A stretch of DNA of 64,000 nt from Locusta migratoria (taxonomy: Eukaryota > Arthropoda > Insecta > Orthoptera > Acrididae), in the NCBI GenBank assembly GCA_026315105.1, contig CM048745.1, forward strand, positions 279,017,247 to 279,081,246, in the 5' to 3' direction. This document shows positions 1-10,380 of the stretch, piece after piece. Position 1 is the stretch's first letter. Each line of letters starts with the position of its first letter. Made by a program: the position numbers and the translations under genes. The notes below the pieces were generated by a model, which did not search any database, was not told the origin of the DNA, and saw nothing but the letters and a program-made list of their open reading frames with translations.

Positions 1-615
1 ACTTGTCTGCACCTGCTTTCTTTGAAACTGGAATTATTACATTTTTGTTCTAGTCAGAGGATATTTCACTTGTCTCATACATCTTGTACACCAGGTGGAA
101 TAGTTTTATTGGGGGATGGCTCTCCCAGAGATTTCAGTAGTTCTGGGGGAATGCTGTATACTCCAGGGGTCTTGTTTTGACATAGTTCTTTCAGCGCTCT
201 CTGTCAAATTCCTCTCTGACTATAGTATCTCCTAACTCATCTCCATCTATTTCCTCTTTACTTTCTGCTATATTGTCTCAAAGTTCATTTCCTTTGTAGA
301 GTCCCTCTGTATATTCTTTGCACCTTTCAGCTTTCCCTTCTTCACTCGGAACTAGTTTTCCTTCTGTGTTTTTGATATTCGCACAGCTGCTTTTCTTATC
401 TCCAAATGTCTCTTTTTTTATTTTCCTGTGGATAGTATCTATCTTCCCCCTCATTATACATTCTTCAGTTGTCTTGCATTTGTACTCTAGCCATTCATGC
501 TTAGCCATTTTTTTCCACTTCCTGTCAGTCTCATTTTTTAGTTGTCTTTCTACCTATTTGATCCTCTGCTGCCTTCACTATTTTATCTCTCAAAGCTACC
601 AATTCATCTGGGTAT
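1..615 (-). mobile_element. RTE-like element fragment
   Basis: The minus-strand translation at 508-278 (MAKHEWLEYKCK, IKNTEGKLVPSEEGKAE, EYTEGLYKGNEL) aligns with the linker before the reverse transcriptase of the RTE-like element at 17.1-20.35 kb. The segment runs off the left edge of the window, so its 3' part is missing. Confidence 0.85.
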
Positions 616-2518
616 GAACAGATGGATTTATCTTGACTTTGTTGACTGAGAAAAAGCTATTCACAAATTGAATTAGAGGACACAATAAATGGTTTGAAAA
701 GGCTGATTGCAGATTCACAATTTTGGGGGTCTTGTCACTCAGTTCCCATTTCATATAGGACATGCAGTGAAAACATATTCATTTATCCCTGACCGGTACC
801 CATATGTATGGCTCTTAGAACATCTGCCTTACTGTAGCAAAGTTTGAATTAAGACCCAGAGCTAGAGTTTATGTAGAACCTGCTACAGTATCATAACAGT
901 ATAATAAAATCAAAATTTCATATTATTACCTAGAGAGAAGAAGAAGAAAATAGTTCTTTTATGGTTAGGGAATGGAGAGGGCTACGGAAATGTTATCTGT
1001 AACCCCATGTCAGCAGAGAATTACATAATATGCATGCCCACATAGCCATCATTCATGCCACATTGGAGAGACCTGCTGTAGTACACAGTAACATGTCCAA
1101 CCACCAACAACCGAGTACGTGACTACAACAACTATGTGAGTGCAATGTGGACACATATCAGAAGTCCATCAGTTTTCCTTCATTGCTACAGCACACTGAT
1201 ATGTTAAGTTTTCCATAATGGCTGCCACATTTTTTTGTCACTATATCAGGTCATACCGCTTAGCCCATGTTTCTGCACTGACTTGTTAACCGATTTTTTG
1301 TCCCTAACGTCCATTCCATGTCTGTCCGTAGGTGACCAGTATGGGGGATTTTCCGTAATGATATCATCTTAAAGGACAGCAATATGTATTCAGAAATTTT
1401 GCACTTCTTAATTTATTAAATACTATTTGTTCACTAGAATATCTTTTATGGTAAGTAATGTCCTCACGCACCTGACATATTACCATTCTGCTAAGGAGTA
1501 TTAATTAACATGTCTGTTCTCTCTTAGGTTTTTAATGACAATAATAATTTTATGTCCAACTGCACACCTAATGGTTCTTAAAATTTTATTACTTTTGAGA
1601 CATCATAATGCAGACATAAGACTACAAGACACTTCTGGTAAGTCAAAATTTTTCTTTAAAGATGGGTATGTTACTATTCCTGCCCTTACCCCTTTTTAAT
1701 GCCAAGTGTTTTATGTTCCCTAGTTTTCTTTTTTAAGTCTTAACAGAATGTGACACAAACCAATTGGTACAACCCATTTTACTTCAGATTCAGGGGAGAT
1801 AGAACACACTCGCAATGTTAAATTTAATAAAACTTTTTAGCCAGTAAGCTTGGTGAGTAGCACTCCTCATGATACACTTTTCTTTACAGATTACGCCCTC
1901 AGAATTCTAGCTCATGATTATTTTCTTGCTCACTAGGTTTAACCAACTGTTGATTCCAACCATGTAGACAATTAATTAATGGTGTCAGGTTTAAACCTAT
2001 CGAAGATCTTTGAGGAAAGGCCCCATAAAACCCAGCACCAAACATGAATATTGGGACATTGCAATAAGTCATTCCACCTCATATAAATTAAGGTCGGTGG
2101 ATATCAGCTTTTTCTAATTTTGTAAATATTAGTAGTTATAAACCGTGTGTATAACAAGTTGTTTTTATTAATACAAGATACCTGAAGATGCACCTTTAAT
2201 GGTGCGAAACCATTCATAATCTAATAAAGGCATAAAAGACAGCTAAGGCAGATTACGATAATTCATAGAAAGGAATCCTGGCTTAATTGTCTATTACCTA
2301 CTAGAATTTCTTAACAATGTATTTCATCTGTGGATGCCCAAAGTATAAAATAGTCTATGAAACAGAAAAACAACTGCCAAGTACCTCACTTCTTCCTTCC
2401 CCTCTTCCTGACAGGTATGATTCATAGAAAGAATGACTGCTAGTAAGCCTCTAATTTTATTTTCATCCATTTTTCACATGATATACTTATGAAGAGGCAA
2501 TATATTGGTTGACTTCTA
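616..2518. other. No gene recognised; possible short repeat at 2170-2230
   Basis: AT-rich. Around 2180-2225 the sequence CCTGAAGATG...GGTGCGAAACC resembles the GAAGAT...CGAAACCGGT core seen in orthopteran dispersed repeats and, loosely, the fold-back at 35.8 kb. Otherwise nothing supported. Confidence 0.3.
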
Positions 2519-2570
2519 CACTAGTCAAAGGAGTTAGGGGATCAGTTAAGATATCTACATTCTGAAGTAC
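2519..2570 (+). mobile_element. Orphan terminal fragment of a Tc1-like element
   Basis: CACTAGTCAAAGGAGTTAGG and about 30 further bases match the start of the Tc1-like element at 3399 (CACTGGTCAAAACAATTAGG). It stops abruptly at CTGAAGTA, where a different element begins. Confidence 0.6.
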
Positions 2571-3090
2571 AGTGCATACATAAAGTCTGGGAACACTTTC
2601 AATTATTTATTGCATAAGAAGCAAACATTGCACAGAGAACACCTGAAAGTATTTTATTCCCTCCGCCCCCCCCCTCCTCCTTCGTGTATACTGCCACAGC
2701 GTATTTTGGTAATTTGCCAATAGTCATTGCTAGTTACAAATGTGGTGAGTTCCGTTGCTATACCAGCCATGGTCCCTGATGAGAGGCAACACTCATGGCA
2801 CAATGGTGTACCAAGAAACACTGTCAAGATGTCCAATGTCCACTTAGGAATATCCAGTGACAGTGCTCTCAGTAAAGAGGAATGGCCCTTACATTTTTCG
2901 ACGTGGCCCCAAAAAAAAAAAAAAAAAGCCTTGGGGGGAATCATATTTAAATGCGTTGGTATGGATGCTTTGTACCCAGATTTGACAATTATGCCTGCTC
3001 ACTTTCCCATTAATGTGAAAATGGCTTGACATTAAAAAATTAAGCAATCAACAATGCCATCCCCATACTCATTCAGCTGTTGCAACTGTG

Positions 3091-3123
<33 letters not shown>

Positions 3124-3390
3124 GAAAAAAACTCAAAACGCTTGCCTTCGTCATCGTTGAGCTTCTGCACTAGCTCCAATTTGAAAGTTTCATAGACAGC
3201 TTGTCACCGAACTTTCCACACTACCATTGGAGCCATTTTGAATTCACAGGATGCACGACATGGATTTCTATGGACTCCTTACGAGTGTCTCTCGTATGCA
3301 CTCCACATTGACTTCACTGACACTGGGCCGTCCACTTCTCTTTGCTGGACATAAGCAACCCATCATAACGAATTTGTTGTGGCAGTGATA
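2571..3390 (-). mobile_element. Mariner/Tc-superfamily transposon remnant
   Basis: Minus-strand pieces FFFWGHVEKCKGHSSLL (near 2930) and TRKESIEIH with a downstream Lys-rich helix (near 3280-3150) resemble the FFLWG(Y/H)VK motif and N-terminal DNA-binding part of mariner-like DD34D transposases. Between them are a 17-A run (2910-2926) and a (GA)n array. It is heavily decayed. The segment is sandwiched between two near-copies of the same Tc1-like terminus. Confidence 0.5.
3090..3118. repeat. (GA)n microsatellite
   Basis: About 14 GA units. Confidence 0.95.
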
Positions 3391-3398
3391 AATATTTA

Positions 3399-3934
3399 CA
3401 CTGGTCAAAACAATTAGGGGATCATTTGAGATACATAAGTTCTGAAGTATTGTCAGTGGCAGACTGAACTAATGTGGTTTGGCGTCTTTCAGTTCTACAG
3501 AGTGGAGAAAATATGGCAACCAAGATAGTGGTAATAAAGTTGCTGTAGAAGGGGTTGATGTTGACTTTTGTTTATCAAATGAATTACACAAACAGTTGTG
3601 TTCAGATATTGGAGTAAGCAGGTATTGCAATGAAACAGCAATGTGACTTACCCAAAGCTATGGCATGGAGAGCCATAGGAATGTTGCAAGCAGGACAGAG
3701 GGAGGAGGCTGAAGCTGTTGGAGTGTCCCAAAATGTAACTTCCAGGACCTGGTTGTGATTTTAGGAAACGAACTGTTAAGGCAAGGCCAAGGTTGTCCAT
3801 GGGTAATATCAGAGGACCATTATCTCCAGTTAAGTTTCAAGGCAGGAGGCTGAATGCAACTTACCTGAAATGCACCCTTCAGGCAGCAATCAAAATTGCC
3901 TTTGGAATGTGCCCTCTATGCACAGAGGCCTATG

Positions 3935-3935
<1 letters not shown>
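3399..3935 (+). mobile_element. Tc1-like transposon, 5' half with helix-turn-helix region
   Basis: After a terminus CACTGGTCAAAACAATTAGG, the plus strand at about 3652-3755 encodes PKAMAWRAIGMLQAGQREEA and EAVGVSQNVTSRTW. This is the paired-like helix-turn-helix of Tc1 transposases, where the typical text is WRAIG-LEAG-S...VSQS-VSR-W. A stop follows, and the element is interrupted by the (GT)n array. Confidence 0.7.
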
Positions 3936-3983
<48 letters not shown>

Positions 3984-3992
3984 TGTGTGTGT
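3936..3992. repeat. (GT)n microsatellite
   Basis: About 28 GT units with one interruption. Confidence 0.97.
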
Positions 3993-4148
3993 TTTTTCAG
4001 ACGAGTTAAGATTTTATGTTCAGCCGGACAATTGCTCTGCCCTCATCTGGAGAATGTGAAAATCTGAATCATCTTGCTTATGTGCAGGAAACATCACCAT
4101 GTCAGGCTGATGGATGAATGTGAATGTTGTGGGCAGGAGTCAGTATTG

Positions 4149-5592
4149 GTGGATGTGCATGGGATACTTTGCAAATCACATTTAAGTGCCTGTCAGAGAG
4201 TTAATCAAATCACCTTTATATTGTATCTCCCATTCCATTCTCGAATATCATTCGGGAAGAGAGACCACCTGAATCTCTCCGTTTGAAGCTCCGATTTATT
4301 TTATTCCCTGTAAGTGGGAGTCATTTTTCACATTTGGAGGAAAATGTTGGCAATCTGAGTTTCGTAAGCTGACCATGCACAGCAATAAACGCCGTTATAA
4401 TGATTGCCATCCCAGATCCTGTATCATTTTCATGACGCTGTCTCCCCTGTATCATGACAATACAAAAGAGCTGCTGCTCTTTGGACTCTTTCGACGGCTT
4501 CCGTCAAACCCACCTAATAAGAATTGCACACTGGGCAGCATTACTACAAAAAGATGGAAAAGCATAGTGTACAGTTTATTTCATACTTCTGTTGCATCTT
4601 TTAAGGGTATTGCCTATAAAACGCAGTGTCTGGTTCGCTTTTACCACAACATTATCTGCATGTTCTTTCCAGTTTAAGTCTGAAGTAATAGTAATTACTA
4701 GGTATTTTGAGGAGTTTACGGCCTTCACTTACAATAAATTTATCTTGTAAACAAAGTTGTTTTTGGACTCACGTGGATGACTTCATTTTAGTCAATTTTT
4801 AAACCATAGTGATATTTAGATCGTTCTGCAGTTGGTTTTGATCTTCAGACGATTTTACTAGACAGTAAATGATGACATCTGAAACAACCTAAGAGAGCTG
4901 CTTAGATTTTCTCCCAAATCATTTATGTAAATAAGGAACAGCAGAGTCCGACCAATAACACTACCCTGTGGAATGTCTGAAATCTGTTAGTCGATGCCTT
5001 ACCATCAATTACTACAAACACTGTCCTGACAGGAAATCCCAATCCAGTCACAAATTCTGGACAATATACCATAACCACGCAATTTGATTAAAAGCCATTT
5101 GTGAGGTACAGTGTCAAAAACCCTTCTGGAAATCAAAATACGGAATCAATTTGAGAACCTTTGTTGATAGCACTCACTGTGCGAGTAAAGAGCTAGTTGT
5201 GTTTCGCAGGAATGATTTTCTAAATCATTGTTGACCTTGGGTCAATAGATCATACTGTTTAAGATGATTCATAATACAGGATATATTCCAAACCCCTGCT
5301 GCAAATTGGCGTCTATGAAATAGGCTTATAGTTTAGTTGTTACTCCTGCCTTTCATGACTAAAGATATGACCTGTGTAACTTTAAAGTCTTCTGGTACAG
5401 AGCCTCCTTTGAGTGGTAGTATAGATGAAGTCCACTTATCAGGCGAAGGCGCGCCTTCGCCTGATAAGTGGACTTCATCTATACTACCACTCAAAGGAGG
5501 CTCTGTACCAGAAGACTTTAAAGTTACACAGGTCATATCTTTAGTCATGAAAGGCAGGAGTAACCACTAAACTATAGGCCTATTTCATAGAC
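4149..5592 (-). mobile_element. Jockey/CR1-like LINE, 3' portion of reverse transcriptase region
   Basis: Minus-strand pieces read FDTVPHKWLLIKLRGYGI, DIPQGSVIG, LFLIYINDLGENL, SLRLF and KSSEDQNQLQNDL, which is the RT palm of a Jockey/CR1-type element with the FADD box eroded. The 3' end (4149-4300) carries the GCAAATCACATTTAAGTGCC tail shared with copies at 38.1, 45.8, 53.05, 57.0 and 62.15 kb. Its upstream end merges into the 5311-5592 palindrome. Confidence 0.8.
5311..5592. repeat. Near-perfect 282-bp palindrome with no spacer
   Basis: Each base at x pairs with 10903-x. The two 141-bp arms differ at only two positions that I can find (near 5326 and 5337). The centre is GGCGAAGGC/GCGCCTTCGCC at 5442-5461. 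The arm sequence belongs to the adjacent LINE, so an inverted duplication of LINE sequence is the simplest description. Confidence 0.95.
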
Positions 5593-5650
5593 GCACGCGC
5601 ACGCACGCACACCCTAGCTTTCGCAGCCTAACTGCTTCGTCAGGCAGAAG

Positions 5651-6011
5651 GGAAGGAGAGGGATCAGGAGAGGGGAAAAGGAAATGAAAAGGGAATGATG
5701 AGGGTTTTAGGGAGTGGGTAAGGAGTCATTCCAATCCCGGGACTGGAAAGACTTACCTGGGGGGGGGGGGGGGGGGGGGAAGGAGGGTAAACAAACACAC
5801 ACGCACTCACACATATCCACATGCAGACATTTGTAAAAACAAATGTCTGCCTAGGTGTGTTTGCATGTGGATGTGTGTGAGTGAGTGTGTGTATGTGTAT
5901 TTGTTTACCTTCCTTTTTGTCCCCTAAGGTAAGTCCTTCCACTCCTGGGATTGGAATGACTCCTTTTCCACTTCCTTAAAACCCGTATCCTTCCCTTTCT
6001 CCTCTCCTTCC
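5651..6011. repeat. Fold-back element with internal poly-G tract
   Basis: Imperfect inverted repeat: GGAAGGAGAGG...GAGTCATTCCAATCCCGGGA on the left mirrors TCCTGGGATTGGAATGACTCC...CCTCTCCTTCC on the right. The centre is AGACATTTGTAAAAACAAATGTCT at 5825-5847. A 21-G run (5759-5779) in the left arm has no matching C run in the right arm. CA/GT-rich stretches flank the centre. Confidence 0.9.
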
Positions 6012-6327
6012 ATCTTATCTCTGCAAATACAAACAAACATTGAGCAGCGAGTTGCTGATTACACTTTGTATATTCTATGACTTTTGGCAGGGGACATTTG
6101 AACTTAAAACATAACGACATTCCTTCACGTCTATTGATGCTCTAATTTACATAAGAATTCTTTACAAGAAAAATGGAATTTGTGTAGTTCCATTTCTGAT
6201 TTCGGTGTATCCTCACTACATTTTGAGTGCATTCTGTTTAGGAATGCCTCGAAAATGCCATAGTACAGGACAGGTCAGAGTGAGGCGACGTTAGTTACAT
6301 AGTACACCAAATAACTATGGGTTGCTG

Positions 6328-6363
<36 letters not shown>

Positions 6364-7700
6364 CGTATCATAACTATGGTGTAATACACTACAAGACTGG
6401 GTACAATTTTAGTTACAGCAGTGGCGGCATGCGCTGATGTTGGCAATGACCGTTGAATGCTATTTCAAAAATCAGTCACGTAGAATAAGGGGAATAATTC
6501 TTTATGTTCAAGATGAAATAAATATTTTATGCTGTTCTGGTCAGTAAATTAATCAGCCTCCTAAAGTGAATAGTTTGTTGCTAAAGATAGCAAACTAAAC
6601 CGCTGCTGCAAGTAAAGTTCAGCCCAGGTAGAACAATTTTTCTTCTTCCTAGCTGCATCCCCCATGCTTCGCAATGTCGTGTAAAGAAGTGCATCTTTCG
6701 ACAGGTATAGCCACTAAATTATGCATAGAGTAGAAATATCTTTGGAGTGAGTGTTTGATTCTGTGCATCTTCTGAACATTAAGCTGGAATTACCAAGTGA
6801 TATTGAAACAAATCCACTCTTTCCACACATTTATTTGCTCCTGCAATTGGTTTGTACCGCATTGGTTGCAAAGAAGCCCCACCTTTTAGCATAGAAACCA
6901 CGTAACATGAAATAATATCTAAATAAATGTGTTACAGAAACGACTAGAAAGTTGAAGCATCGCTAAAAGGGCCAATTACACAAAGTCATACGTATTAACT
7001 GAAAGGGGGGGGGGGAGACCAAGATAAAGTCATCAATTTGTAGATTTTTCCCAAAATTAGATGAGGACAGAAAATCTGTTCTGTGCATCTAAATGTTCAG
7101 TCCACAGATATTTCTGCTCTGTGCCTGCCACTAGAGAACACACACGAGAGCGTCAAACTCATCAGAAACCTCCCCGCTTATGTAATTGTTCGGTATAATA
7201 TTTTGATTAAAAATTTTAATTACTTTTGGTGCGGACTACATTAAAATAAAGACGTCTTCTTTTTGCAGACAATTTTACTTTGAGCTATATTCCAATTTCT
7301 AAATATATAATTCTATTACGCAAGATCTATTTAAACTGTGCTTTACGAAGTAGTCACTGCAGGACGTGGGGGGGGGGGGGGGGGGGGACATCTATTAGCT
7401 GAAAGAGTGGTCAAGAAAATTCACTGGAAATACTACTATATTTAATGGAAAATTCTATACAGACGATCAGCTGACACCATTCCTTCAACGCTTACCCAGA
7501 CTTACTTTATCGCACATTGACATCACCATGACTTCTTATTTAAACTGACGTGAACTCTTTCAGTATTCATCGACTTTTCGATAGTATGGAGTACTGCATA
7601 CAGAATAACTACATTGTCCCCAGTGCAACACAAACATTTTAATACTTCAGAATACACTTACTATGAGAGAAAAAGAGTTTAGTCCTACACCATAGCACCA
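6012..7700. other. No gene recognised; simple-sequence tracts
   Basis: Contains a C-run and (CT)n at 6328-6364, a 9-G run at about 7007 and a 20-G run at 7368-7387. No coding or element signal found. Confidence 0.5.
7368..7387. repeat. Poly-G tract, 20 bp
   Basis: Uninterrupted G run. Confidence 0.95.
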
Positions 7701-7708
7701 ATACATGG

Positions 7709-7709
<1 letters not shown>

Positions 7710-7746
<37 letters not shown>

Positions 7747-7764
7747 ATTATTATTATTATTATT
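7710..7764. repeat. (CTA)n followed by (TTA)n microsatellite
   Basis: About 12 CTA units, then 6 TTA units. Confidence 0.97.
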
Positions 7765-8339
7765 CATCTCAACGATTTGTTTTCAGAAGTGGACGCCAAA
7801 CAGGTAATTACACACCGTAGTCTTTATGAACACAACCTAACATTAATTTATATTGTTCCAGAGTATGGACTTAATTTCACCTTTTGTATGGAAACCTTTA
7901 TGAACATTCATTATCTTCTTAATTTTGACATCTTGGCTAGAAGAACAGTGGATTGACAAGGATTGAGTTTTGCTGACCTACGTCCAGAACCATAAAAACC
8001 ATGATGTACACACAGCTTCCTGTTTAACAACCGTTGCGAAGCATAGACATATAAGCTAGTTTGGTATAAAACAATTGCTGTTGATACCAGTTCTTTGAAT
8101 TGGAGCCACATCTGGTCTACACTTACATTTAGTCTTTGGAATGAGTGAAAATTCTCTTTCAAGAAGTAATGTATTGTTTGCTTTCCTGAACAAATTTACA
8201 ATTCATCTATTTTGGTAACTTTGGGATTTTCGATATTCAGTCTATATGGACCTCGTGGATGTCATTTAGAATAGCACTTTAACTCTTCAGACTTTTAGAG
8301 GCGATATCTCTACCTTCTGTTGTCTTACACTGGTGCCAT

Positions 8340-8640
8340 AAGAGAGGTTCCTTCTGGTGAAAACTCATCCCACAGAACTGCACTACTGGACTACATGTTT
8401 GAAGCTGAGAGAATTAATGGAGTGGCCAGCTTGTTCACCAGACTTAAACTTGATTGGGCATGTCTTGGATGCACTTTGTAGACTTACTGCAGCCATACAG
8501 ACACCTTCCACAACAGTTTCAGAGCTGGATATTGCACTCGTGGAATAATGGCCAAATATCCTAAAGAGTTGATAATCTCTTACTGTCCATGCCACAAACT
8601 GGTGTGCAACTGTACTGGTAGTGTGAAGACTCGCCAAAAT
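8340..8640 (+). mobile_element. Tc1-like transposase C-terminal remnant
   Basis: One frame gives ENSSHRTALLDYMFEAERI; a shifted frame continues MEWPACSPDLNLIGHVLDAL, then TVSELDIALVE and a stop. This is the catalytic C-terminus of Tc1 transposases (typical WPA-SPDLNPIEHVWD), with the final acidic residue's context degraded (IGH for IEH). One frameshift and one stop mark it as dead. Confidence 0.8.
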
Positions 8641-9240
8641 CTGTCTTCATAAGGTTTTTTCCGAATCCATTATTAGTGTAAGGTTAAATTACTCCTGCAA
8701 AAATTAATAAAAGGTAGTAATGGTCGAAGTTTCAATTCTCAAGCCTCCAATATCTTAACTGAACTGTGATGCACTTTTTAACTGAACATGCAAATCCATA
8801 CCACAATAAAAGTGCAGCTTTTAGTCATTTTCACTAACTGGATATTTAAAGGATGGCTGGGATTAAGGTTTTAACATTCTGTCAACAGCATTGTCATCAG
8901 GTAAGTTATTGATGTTTGAATTATGGACAATCAGTTTCATGGGTATTTCATGTACTGGTAAGTGCTTTAAGAACTTATGTACAAACTTAATATGGAAATA
9001 GTTGCAGAAGGCATTTTGAGAATAGTGTGCCTGTTACTGCACTATTTCAATTAAAATAATTTGAAGTATATTTCTGTTAGCCTTTGAATTCTTACACGTA
9101 TTTGCTCCTGAAGATTAATTCTGGAAAGTAACTTTGTATTCATATCTTAAAAGACAAAATGTCACTTCACAGCAGTCTTCAAATTTTAGGAAAGGTCCAA
9201 CGGGATTAAAAGATGTCTATCACCATAATATTTGAAGAAT
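8641..9240. other. No feature recognised
   Basis: AT-rich sequence between the Tc1 remnant and the presumed 3' end of Acsl. Confidence 0.5.
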
Positions 9241-10225
9241 AAATTTAACAGCAAAATTAGATTTATTGCACATACAAATATCTGTACACAAGATTTATAC
9301 ATACTGAAAAATCTTTACAGTTCCATTTGTCCACTTTTAGCCCCAAATGATTTATTTACATAGTGCAACTCTCCACATAATGTATGTAGGAATGTGTGTA
9401 CAAGATACACCAGTGAATGATGAATTCTTACAATGTGGAAATATGAATGTTTACAAATGTTTAGCACCTTATCCGATTAATTTGTCAATCTTATATATGA
9501 ACATTATGACCTGTGATGGTACTGCTGCTGTACATGGTACTTTAATGCAACAGACGTTTACATTAATAATTAAAGCTGAAATCAATTATTTAAATACAAA
9601 CTGATCAGATCAAGGTCTGATGCAAGAAATGCTTTCACTTCACACATAATTCCTCACATCAGTATAACAAAATTAAACATATCTGGGTATTATTTCACAA
9701 CAGTGCAAAAAAAAGGCTTTGTGATGTATAAATGTGATACTAAATAATTTTAAGTGTCATGTTAATAGACTAAGTCAACTGGTGCCTGTTCACAGCACAT
9801 GAAAAAAACAACATCCATGCACTGCATGGAATCCTTAAAATTACTGTGCATAGCATTTATCAATTAAGATGACATCTGTTGAGCCTATATAAAATATTTA
9901 TATAAACCAGTACTTTGATGTCACTTCGCAAGTTCTGCTTAGCTGCTCAGTTTTGAAAGTCCGCAAAAATATAAATTACAAAGGACTGCCCTAAACAGGA
10001 ATTGCAATAAATACACTCACTAATCACTAAACACAGCAGTAACAAAAATATACAACATTCTCACACAGTCAAGTGTTCCTACAAATTCAAATAACTTATA
10101 CTTTCTTGTACTTTTAACTTCCACCCCAATAGATGATTAGAGCCACAGCCAATCTGAAGAGCCTTCCGGCCAGTTTCCAGTTCATTTTGTCAATATCCAA
10201 ACCGTTCCACAAATTACTCCAACAA
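9241..10225 (-). other. Acsl: Probable Acsl 3' UTR
   Basis: AT-rich sequence after the Acsl stop. On the minus strand AATAAA hexamers occur at 9356-9351 and 9267-9262; either could set the 3' end. No other gene is visible here. The UTR boundary is inference, as no transcript is available. Confidence 0.45.
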
Positions 10226-10380
10226 TCATGAGGCATACATCCTGTTTATTTCATGCTGGTATCGCTCTTGAATATCCTTGCGTTTCAGTTTGAAAGCTGC
10301 CGTCACTAGTCCCATATCGGGTGACCAGACCTCTGTGCAGAGCTTGATAACAGCTGGCATCTCAAACTTTTCTAATTTAC
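10226..10380 (-). CDS. Acsl: Acsl terminal coding exon 11
   Basis: The acceptor is ATTCAACAG at 10381-10382; the exon then reads GT AAA TTA GAA, so the junction gives Cys657-KLEKFEMP, matching the KLERFEIP segment of ACSL4. It continues through GLVTAAFKLKRK and ends MYAS-TGA at 10228-10226. A CAG 41 bp upstream is rejected because it creates an immediate stop in this frame. Confidence 0.94.

Noticed and set aside
5333..5570. Identical proteins predicted on both strands
   Set aside because: An artefact of the 282-bp palindrome; the sequence is LINE-derived.
7705..7956. 83-codon frame beginning with poly-Leu/poly-Ile
   Set aside because: The start is a translated (CTA)n/(TTA)n microsatellite; the rest is unrecognisable.
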